Assembly (NCBI GenBank): GCA_009760885.1
Contig: CM019701.1
Coordinates: 16,187,975-16,251,974 of the forward strand
Length of the DNA stretch: 64,000 nt
Source of the DNA: Achatina immaculata
Lineage: Eukaryota; Mollusca; Gastropoda; Stylommatophora; Achatinidae
Reading direction: 5' to 3'
A program made the position numbers and the translations under genes. The notes beneath the pieces are model-generated. The model saw only the letters and a list, made by a program, of their open reading frames with translations. It was not told the origin of the DNA and ran no database searches. Below, one piece after another: positions 23,643-34,000 of this stretch; position 1 is the first letter of the stretch; the number at the start of each line of letters is the position of its first letter.

Positions 23643-23712
23643 AGTGCCATGCCGCATGGTGTAGGTGATCATTTCTCTCCACAATTCCCAGTCTTTTGCA
23701 TTGAAAATTCCT
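23643..23712 (-). mobile_element. LINE 3'-end fragment
   Basis: The minus strand reads NAKDWELWREMITYTMRHGT then stop, parallel in position and pattern to the LINE-D C terminus. Too short to place in a family. Confidence 0.5.
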
Positions 23713-23984
23713 TACACCTTGACCAGAAATTACAGTTATAATGATTATATAAAGAAACATAATGAACACTCATTAATATGTGGCCTCCAGGATAAAAATA
23801 TTTAAACACACCAGTAATCTATCAATTATAAATTAGCAATATGCTCACAACAGAATACTGTTTGCTGTTTGTGACTCTGTCTGGATAAAGGCTATAATCA
23901 ACACCACTAACATAAGAAACTGTTTTGCCTTGGGGAACAAAGATAAATTCTCCCCAAGTCAACCCAGGCCATGTAACATAAAAT

Positions 23985-24797
23985 CTAACATGTACATGAA
24001 AAAATATATGCAAGATAAAATAAACAACCTAACTCAGAATGGTAACAATGTAGGATTAAAGATCAGTGTAGGAAAGACAAAGTTAATGAAGCAAAATGTG
24101 AACAACAGAAATGTACTCAGAGTAGATAGCAAGTTTGTGGAGCAGGTCAACAAATTTGTATATCTTGGTAGTAGAGTAGTAGAAGATGGAGACATCACAG
24201 AGGAAATCAACAACAGTGCAAGTCAGGCTTTTGCAATGCTGCAGACTATATGGAAATCTAAAAACTAAGCATGCAGATGAAAATCATGACATTTAAGAGT
24301 ACTGTTCTATGGAACTGAATGCTGTAAAATCACCAAAACTATAGAAAACAAGCCCAATTCTTTTCAGATTAAATGTTCATGAAGAATTAGAAAAATATTT
24401 TGTCCAAACACCATAAGAAATAACATCTTGTTAGCAGAAATGCAGATGAAGCCACTGACAGCAATTATTGAAGAAAGACACTGGCGATGGTTGGGACATG
24501 TGCTCCAGACGACTGATTACTCACAATAAAAAATGCACTAAAATGGACACCACAGTGGAACAGAAGCAAGGGTAGACCAAAGGAGACATAGATAAAAACA
24601 AAAGAGAGGTGGTAAACAGCATGGCATCATGCCCTAGATAGCCCACATCAGATACCTATAGCTTGAACATAAGCCACACAACAGAGGGCTCACCTGGGCA
24701 AGAGTGGAATGAAAGACAATGGACAGGCATTTGTGGAAAACCACTGCAGAAGCCCCATGTGCCTTGGGCACTTAAAGTTCAGAGAGAGAGAGAGAGA
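23985..24797 (+). mobile_element. LINE-B relic with (GA)n tail
   Basis: Encodes fragments in several frames: INNLTQNGNNVGLKISVGKT, VYLGSRVVEDGDITEEINNS and RHWRWLGHVLQT, the post-palm region of a non-LTR RT. The 3' end is GCCCCATGTGCCTTGGGCAC, then TTAAAGTTCAGAGAGAG. The same end occurs at 41613-41843 and inverted at 35305-35376. It lies just downstream of the TPD52-like stop codon, probably within or near the 3' UTR. Confidence 0.8.
24609..24683 (+). repeat. Insert in LINE-B related to the inverted-repeat arms
   Basis: AAACAGCATGGCATCATGCC, then CAGATACCT, matches 25651-25712 and the opposite strand at 34243-34315. The other LINE-B copy at 41613 lacks it (AGCAATAGAGGGCTCACC), so it is an insertion. 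Confidence 0.7.
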
Positions 24798-24954
24798 TGT
24801 ACATGATATAATGCAATTTTTAAAAAAACAACTGCCATCCCACAATTTACTGTAATCTACTTTTTGTTTTATATCATTTTTTTGGATCAAGTAAGCAAGC
24901 ATTTTAAATGAAAGTGAAGAAATTACTCAGGAACTTGGCTGCGCAAGGATGACT

Positions 24955-25083
24955 TCACAGCGGAACTTTTGTGTCTGGGAAGTCCATGCTGGAGGCATCT
25001 TCTGCAGGTTCAGGAGCTGAGGCAGCTCCATCTCGGAAAGCTTCGTCTATCTCACTTGAAGAGCGGCTTCCAGTAACTTTAGC
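24955..25083 (-). CDS. TPD52: TPD52-like exon 7 (stop codon)
   Basis: 129 bases including TGA at 24957-24955, after the acceptor CCTCCACAG|. It encodes residues 182-223: a Ser-rich patch (GSRSSSEIDEAF), an Ala/Pro/Glu stretch and the C terminus DFPDTKVPL. The tail is poorly conserved in the family; the exon is assigned from strand, phase, splice site and acidic composition. Confidence 0.85.
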   Translation of the reverse strand, partial: AKVTGSRSSSEIDEAFRDGAASAPEPAEDASSMDFPDTKVPL

Positions 25084-28000
25084 CTGTGGAGGAAATAACA
25101 CGAGAAATAACACACATGTTCACATCTAGAGATGGCCAGGCAGACAAAGAAGCAACTTTATCTGATGCTCTTACCAAAAAAGCTGTTGTCTCTTTTTTTT
25201 TTTTTTTTGCATCTTTTGTCTCAATCTTGCTGACATTCTGCAATACTTTTCAAAGCTTTTGGGTCAGAATTGATGAAATGCAGTGATGTTTTTCAGTGAT
25301 AAAGTAAATGGAGGTGTATGGTTTAGTTTTATAAAAAAGATAGAAAGAGTGAGAAAAGTTGGCAGAAACAATGGCATTCAGCAAGATGAGCACATACAGA
25401 TGAAGAACATACAACAATCCAGTGTTTCAGCAAAAGCCTTTTTCAAGGATCACATACAAAAACAACAACAGATTAAAAACAGGAAAAATGGATGAAAAAT
25501 AAAATACAGACTTGCCTTTTTTTTTTTCTGGTCTCTTCCTAGTAGGAAAGACTGGCAGGAAATGCACCCACGAGGACAAGGGAGAGAACAAAGTGAAAGC
25601 CAGCGATTGGCTGAGAAATGAGGTTAAAAGGAGAATGGTGCCGTACTGTAAACAGCATGGCATCATGCCCCAGATAGCCACCATCAGATACCTGTAGCCT
25701 AAACAAAAGCCACCCCGATGATAAAAGAGTGAGAAGGCAACATGGGGATGGATGGATGGAGGAAGGAAAATTCTGAAAGAATAGATAACACTGAGTCTGG
25801 TCAGTTAGGATGAGTAGATAGGGGAGCTAACAAAGTTTACTAGCGGCTATAAGAGGAGAGATAGGGGAGCTAACAAAGTTTACTAGCGGCTATAAGAGGA
25901 GAGATAGGGGAGCTAACAAAGTTTACTAGGGGCTATAAGAGGAGAGATAGGGGAGCTAACAAAGTTTACTAGGGGCTATAAGAGGAGAGATAGGGGAGCT
26001 AACAAAGTTTACTAGCGGCTATAAGAGGAGAGATAGGGGAGCTAACAAAGTTTACTAGGGGCTATAAGAGGAGAGATAGGGGAGCTAACAAAGTTTACTA
26101 GGGGCTATAAGAGGAGAGATAGGGGAGCTAACAAAGTTTACTAGGGGCTATAAGAGGAGAGATAGGGGAGCTAACAAAGTTTACTAGGGGCTATAAGAGG
26201 AGAGATAGGGGAGCTAGCAAAGTTTACTAGGGGCTATAAGAGGAGAGATAGGGGAGCTAGCAAAGTTTACTAGGGGCTATAAGAGGAGAGATAGGGGAGC
26301 TAGCAAAGTTTACTAGGGGCTATAAGAGGAGAGATAGGGGAGCTAGCAAAGTTTACTAGGGGCTATAAGAGGAGAGATAGGGGAGCTAGCAAAGTTTACT
26401 AGGGGCTATAAGAGAGAGATAGGGGAGCTAGCAAAGTTTACTAGGGGCTATAAGAGGAGAGATAGGGGAGCTAGCAAAGTTTACTAGGGGCTATAAGAGG
26501 AGAGATAGGGGAGCTAACAAAGTTTACTAGCGGCTATAAGAGGAGAGATAGGGGAGCTAACAAAGTTTACTAGGGGCTATAAGAGGAGAGATAGGGGAGC
26601 TAGCAAAGTTTACTAGGGGCTATAAGAGGAGAGATAGGGGAGATGGCAAAGTTTACTAGGGGCTATAAGAGGATAGAGAGGGAGGAGAAATAAAGTTTAC
26701 TAGGGGCTATAAGAGGATAGATAGGGGAGCTAGCAAAGTTTACTAGGGGTTATAAGAGGATAGAGAGGGAGGAGAAATAAAGTTTACTAGGGGCTACAAG
26801 AGGATAGAGAGGGAGGAGAAATAAAGTTTACTAGGGGCTATAAGAGGATAGAGAGGGAGGAGAAATAAAGTTTACTAGGGGCTATAAGAGGATAGAGAGG
26901 GAGGAGAAATAAAGTTTACTAGGGGCTACAAGAGGAGAGAAAGTTGCTGAGAAATAAAGATTACTAGGGGCTACAAGAGGAAAGAAAGGGAAGAGAAAAA
27001 AGTTTACTAGGAGCTACAGGAGGATAGAAAGGGAAGAGAAACAAAGTTTACTAGGGGCTACAAGAGGATAGAAAGGGAAGAGAAATAAAGTTTACTAGGG
27101 GCTATAAGAGGAGAGATAGGGAGGAGAAATAAAGTTTAATAGGGGTTATAAGAGGATAGAGAGGGAGGAGAAATAAAGTTTACTAGGGGCTATAAGAGGA
27201 TACAGAGGGAGGAGAAATAAAGTTTACTAGGGGCTATAAGAGGATAGAGAGGGAGGAGAAATAAAATTTACTAGGGGCTATAAGAGGATAGAGAGGGAGG
27301 AGATCTCTTGGATAAATTTCACTGTTTTTTGTAACTCATGTATGGAACCGTAGAGCTTATCTTCTTTAGTGGTTTCACTGGGCCAGTAATTATTTCTCAG
27401 TGTCTCATAGTTGATGCAGTTCTGGAGGATATGTTCCATGGTTTGGGGCACCTGGGCACATGTACACAGATTAGTAGTACCAACCTTAAACTTTGTATAC
27501 ATATGACTTCGGAGTCGGCTGTGTCCTGTTCGGAGACGGAAGATGGTGACTTCTTCCTTTCTGTTTAGCATGTGATAGTCATCATGTGGTGGTGTTTGTG
27601 GCTTCCTGTAGGTTTTTATCATGCTTTTCTTCTGATTATAGGTGACTGGTATGTCTGGTTGCTCCATTTCAGTGCCCTCTTTGGCCAGATGGTCAGCTTT
27701 CTCATTGCCTGGTATCCCACAGTGGGAGGGAATCCATTGCAAAGTGACTCCATGTTGTAAGCCAATTTTTGACAAGGCATCCTTAAGGTCTGGTAGTTTG
27801 TTGCACTGAAGAGCCTCCAGTACTGATCTTGCATCTGTGAGAATTACTACAGGACATGTATCAATTCTGGAGTCTGATAGTTTTTCAACTGCAGCAATAA
27901 TTGCCCTAACTTCTGCATCAAAGTTGTTGCAGTATTTACCAGTGGGTATGGAAATCTTGTCAATGGTGTTGTTTGGATATTCAATATATGCTCCTGCCCC

Positions 28001-31000
28001 ACCATTCTTTATGGCATTATGTGCAGATCCATCTGTATACACACGTATCCAGGTGTCACATGGATATTTGTCATCTAGAATACTAAGTGTGGCTGTTGAT
28101 CTTACAAGACTGCTCTGCATCTCACCATTCTGCACACCTTTCACTTCAGTCTGAATAGTTATTTGTGTATAATCTGCTTCTTTCCATGGTGTATGCTCTG
28201 GTACAGATGATAATGGAGTGACTACAGTTGGAAGGTCAGGTATCAGCTTACGCATACGCTTGGCCTGATGAATGAAGCTGCTTCTTTTAAGCCGTCCTAA
28301 TGCCAAGTTATTGAATCTCTCCTTCAGGGGATGGGTTACAGAGCTAAGGAATTTTTCTCCCATGGTCATGACCTTTGTGTCTCTACGTTCCTTTAGCGGT
28401 TGAACACCAACTATTTTCTGCATTTCTACTATTGGTGTGGACCTCATGGCACCTGTGATAATCCGTAGTGACTGATTTTGAACCTTGTCTAGATTATGCA
28501 GCGTAGTGTTTGATGCTGTGCACCAAGATGTTGAGCCATATTCTAAATGTGGTAGAATACTTTGCTGATATACATTCTTGAGGATTCTTTCACTAGCTCC
28601 CCATGTAGTCCCACTCAATTTTCTTAATATGGCTAGTTTTCTTCTGGCTTTTGCTTCTGCACTGTTGATGTGTTGCTTCCAAGTCAGTTTTGAGTCAAGA
28701 GTCACTCCTAAGTAAGTGGGTTGGTTGTCCATCCTTAAGGGTATTTCATTTACAAAGATCTTACCTGCTTTCTGTTTAGATGAGAGGGTGAACAGAGTGG
28801 TGCTTGATTTCTCTGTGTTGATACTTACACACCATTTGTTTGTCCATGATGTCAAGATGTCTGCTGCTCTTTGGAGTCTCTGTGTAGCAACTGTCGCATA
28901 TTCATCTGTACACCACATGACCAGATCATCTGCATACAGTGCTGCTTTGATTCCATAGGGAAGTTCCTTGACCAGGTCATTAATGAATACAAGGAATAGT
29001 GTAGGCGAAAGGACTCCTCCTTGTGGTACACCGTGTCGCAGAAGTACTTTCTGGCTTTTGTGTCCATCCATTACTACTCTAGCTCTTCTATTGTGTAAAT
29101 AGGACTTTATCCAGTTGTACAGTCTTCCATTCACATTGCAGTTTCTTAGTTTCCACAACAGACCTTTTTTCCATACTTTATCAAAGGCTTTCTTCAGGTC
29201 TATCCACGCTGCTAGTACAAGGTTTTTCTCTTGGAATGCATCCTCAATCTCTTGAGAGAGATAGGTCACTTGATCTTCCGTACTGTAGTGCTGCCTAAAT
29301 CCTGCTTGTTGTGGAACGAGAAGGTTTTCACTTTCTAGGTACCATTTTAGCCTCAGGTCAATGATGAGTTCCATCGTTTTGCATAGGCAGCTAGTGAGAC
29401 TGATTGGCCTGTAGCTGGAGGCAGTATCACTGTTTTTCCCTGGTTTTAGCAGTGGTACCATGCTTGCTTCCTTCCAGATTTGAGGTAACTTACCTGTGCT
29501 CCAGCACATATTGAAAATATCCAACAGCTTTCCCATTGCTGCCATTCCCAGGTTTTTGATCATTTCATTGGACACTCCATCTGGTCCTGGTGATTTCCTT
29601 GGTTTCAGTTTACTAACTGCTAGGTCTAACTCACTGCGTGTGATTGGTGCATCCATGACCTCCACTTTTCTGACTTGTTCCTCCTCTTTCTGTGGCTCGA
29701 TGCGCACTGTACGCTCCTTCTCTGGATGGATATCAATGTTGCAGTCCTGTGCAAACATGCGAGCAAAGTGATCTGCTACCTGCTTACCTGTAAGAGTTTT
29801 CCCATCCTCTATTAGTGTAATCTTTGTACTTCTTCCAGTACTCTCATCATTTAACTGTTTGATTAGTTTCCATAGTTTCCTTCCATCCTTTTCAAAGTTT
29901 AGGGACTCTGTTTTCTCTCTCCAACTTTCCCGTCTGGCTTGCAGCTTTGCTCTCTGAAATTTGGCCTTAGAATGTTGGTAATTATTGTGGTGTTCTTGGC
30001 ATGGCCTATTTTCTGCTTGCTTTCGAGCTGCTTCCACGTCATCATGGAGTTTTCCCAGCTCACTAGACCAGTATGGTTTATAGTCCCTGCGAGCTCCTCT
30101 GGGAATGGTTTCACGAGCGGCCTGAAGGATACAAGCATTGAATTCCTTCACTATGCTGTTAATATCCTTACCTTCTATGGACAGCTGTCCCACCAGGATA
30201 CCTGTACGATGTCTGTACATTGTCCAGTTTGCTTTTTTATAGTTCCATCTGGGGAGAGGGTTACTGGTGTTAAGGAGTTCATTTTCTATTGTCAGGAAGA
30301 CTGGTCGATGGTCGCTACCTCCAAGTTGTTTTCCAACTTCACGTGTAATGTTCCACTTCAGATCTGGAGAGTGGAATGCCAGATCTGGTGTTGATTTTGT
30401 ATGCCAAGCCCTTAAGTAAAATGTTGGGGCATCCATTGGCTGGTTGATCAGGAGAAGTCCATTATCATCCTGCCAGCTCTCAACTTCCTCTCCTCTCTTG
30501 TCTATGTGGTCATAGCCCCAGCTCTGGGAATGACTGTTAAAATCACCACAGACCATCAGTCTCTCTTTGTGTGGGATTGTTCCTAAAGCAAGTGGGCGGT
30601 CATTAGGACAGTAATAGTTAAGGAGGTGGAAATCTGTATTACTACTTTTTAGATGGATCATCTGGTATTCGGCTCCTTCCATGTACACTCCCACCTGACA
30701 TGCGCTGATGTTATTCTTAACAAGTGTGAGTACTCCTCCTTTTCTTCTGTCCTGTCGGTCTGATCTAAAACACTGGTAGCCTCTGATTTTAAAGGCGGCA
30801 TCTTTGGTTAGGTGTGTCTCCTGTATGCAGCATATACTTACCTGCTCTGCAAAAAGTATGTTCTCTAGTTCAACCTTTTTGCTATAGCCATCTCTAACAC
30901 TGGTGACACCCTCAGCATTCCACTGCATTATTTTAAGTTCTTGCTTTTTGGCTGTTTTCTTCTGTTGTATTTTTTGGCCAGTAGCTCTACTCTCATGTCT

Positions 31001-34000
31001 CCTGACTCCACAAGACGAACTGAGAGGACCTCCAGTAGCATTGGGTGGACCCTTTCGAGGCAGGGGGCCCGGCACTGCACCTGCCTGGTTAGTCTTCACA
31101 GGGCGAGCACCATGTTTGAAAACTGTAGATGTAGACATTTCATTAGCGATAATGCGTGTTACCCTGATTTTTGCGATGCGCCTTTTGGCTGGGTAACTCC
31201 GACTTCAGCACCTTTCCTTGCTAGGGCAGACTGTGGTCTTGCTCGGACTGCCATGAAGACAGTGTGGCTGGCCTGGCCAAAACTTTGTTTTCCAGCCTCT
31301 GGTGGCTGTACTTAGGCCCCTTCTCCATGTCAGATGGTTTGAGACAGTTCCACAAAGACACTCTGACTCTGAGATGAGGAATCTGATGAGTGCTTCAACG
31401 ATATCCATTCCCCGCCACCTATAGTCTACTGGCTCTGTTTTGTTTACATCATTCTGATAGCCATTGTTGTAAAGACCCATAGGCTTGTCACGTCCTGGAT
31501 TCATTGGTTTCACACCAGACTTCCCTCATCCCCGCCAGAGATCTCCATGTCCCCATCCGTCCACCAACCTGACATTACATTTTGCAAAAATAACAATTAC
31601 AATTACAATTAGTGTTGATTGCTACAAGTTTCTGGGCTACAGAGGTAGGTCAGAGTTTTTAAGCAAACAGATCTATGTTCCCTGTCTCACAAACACTATG
31701 TTAAGATAAGTGTGCTCTTAACACAGTTGTTCCCAGGGGAAGGGGAGCTAGCAAAGTTTACTAGGGGCTATAAGAGGAGAGATAGGGGAGCTAGCAAGGT
31801 TTACTAGGGGCTATAAAAGGATACAAGCATTGAATTCCTTCACTATGCTGTTAATATCCTTACCTTCTATGGACAGCTGTCCCACCAGGATACCTGTACG
31901 ATGTCTGTACATTGTCCAGTTTGCTTTTTATAGTTCCATCTGGGAGAGGGTTACTGGTGTTAAGGAGTTCATTTTCTATTGTCAGGAAGACTGGTCGATG
32001 GTCGCTACCTCCAAGTTGTTTTCCAACTTCACGTGTAATGTTCCACTTCAGATCTGGAGAGTGGAATGCCAGATCTGGTGTTGATTTTGTATGCCAAGCC
32101 CTTAAGTAAAATGTTGGGGCATCCATTGGCTGGTTGATCAGGAGAAGTCCATTATCATCCTGCCAGCTCTCAACTTCCTCTCCTCTCTTGTCTATGTGGT
32201 CATAGCCCCAGCTCTGGGAATGACTGTTAAAATCACCACAGACCATCAGTCTCTCTTTGTGTGGGATTGTTCCTAAAGCAAGTGGGCGGTCATTAGGACA
32301 GTAATAGTTAAGGAGGTGGAAATCTGTATTACTACTTTTTAGATGGATCATCTGGTATTCGGCTCCTTCCATGTACACTCCCACCTGACATGCGCTGATG
32401 TTATTCTTAACAAGTGTGAGTACTCCTCCTTTTCTTCTGTCCTGTCGGTCTGATCTAAAACACTGGTAGCCTCTGATTTTAAAGGCGGCATCTTTGGTTA
32501 GGTGTGTCTCCTGTATGCAGCATATACTTACCTGCTCTGCAAAAAGTATGTTCTCTAGTTCAACCTTTTTGCTATAGCCATCTCTAACACTGGTGACACC
32601 CTCAGCATTCCACTGCATTATTTTAAGTTCTTGCTTTTTGGCTGTTTTCTTCTGTTGTATTTTTTGGCCAGTAGCTCTACTCTCATGTCTCCTGACTCCA
32701 CAAGACGAACTGAGAGGACCTCCAGTAGCATTGGGTGGACCCTTTCGAGGCAGGGGGCCCGGCACTGCACCTGCCTGGTTAGTCTTCACAGGGCGAGCAC
32801 CATGTTTGAAAACTGTAGATGTAGACATTTCATTAGCGATAATGCGTGTTACCCTGATTTTTGCGATGCGCCTTTTGGCTGGGTAACTCCGACTTCAGCA
32901 CCTTTCCTTGCTAGGGCAGACTGTGGTCTTGCTCGGACTGCCATGAAGACAGTGTGGCTGGCCTGGCCAAAACTTTGTTTTCCAGCCTCTGGTGGCTGTA
33001 CTTAGGCCCCTTCTCCATGTCAGATGGTTTGAGACAGTTCCACAAAGACACTCTGACTCTGAGATGAGGAATCTGATGAGTGCTTCAACGATATCCATTC
33101 CCCGCCACCTATAGTCTACTGGCTCTGTTTTGTTTACATCATTCTGATAGCCATTGTTGTAAAGACCCATAGGCTTGTCACGTCCTGGATTCATTGGTTT
33201 CACACCAGACTTCCCTCATCCCCGCCAGAGATCTCCATGTCCCCATCCGTCCACCAACCTGACATTACATTTTGCAAAAATAACAATTACAATTACAATT
33301 AGTGTTGATTGCTACAAGTTTCTGGGCTACAGAGGTAGGTCAGAGTTTTTAAGCAAACAGATCTATGTTCCCTGTCTCACAAACACTATGTTAAGATAAG
33401 TGTGCTCTTAACACAGTTGTTCCCAGGGGAAGGGGAGCTAGCAAAGTTTACTAGGGGCTATAAGAGGAGAGATAGGGGAGCTAGCAAGGTTTACTAGGGG
33501 CTATAAAAGGATAGATAGGGAGGAGAAATAAAGTTTACTAGGGGCTATAAAAGGATAGAGAGGGAGGAGAAATAAAGTTTACTAGGGGCTATAAGAGGAT
33601 AGAGAGGGAGGAGAAATAAAGTTTACTAGGGGCTATAAGAGGATAGAGAGGGAGGAGAAATAAAGTTTACTAGGGGCTATAAGAGGATAGAGAAGGAGGA
33701 GAAATAAAGTTTACTAGGGGCTATAAGAGGATAGAGAGGGAGGAGAAATAAAGTTTACTAGGGGCTATAAGAGGATAGATAGGGGTGCTAGCAAAGTTTA
33801 CTAGGGGCTATAAGAGGATAGATAGGGGAGCTAGCAAAGTTTACTAGGGGCTATAAGAGGATAGACAGTGGAGCTAGCAAAGTTTACTAGGGGCTATAAG
33901 AGGATAGATAGGGAGGAGAAATAAGTTTACTAGGGGCTATAAAAGGATAGATAGGGAGGAGAAATAAGTTTACTAGGGGCTATAAAAGGATAGATAGGGA

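Noticed and set aside
27338..31315. Several plus-strand frames of 60-151 codons opposite LINE-E
   Set aside because: Antisense shadows of the LINE-E coding strand; no domain.
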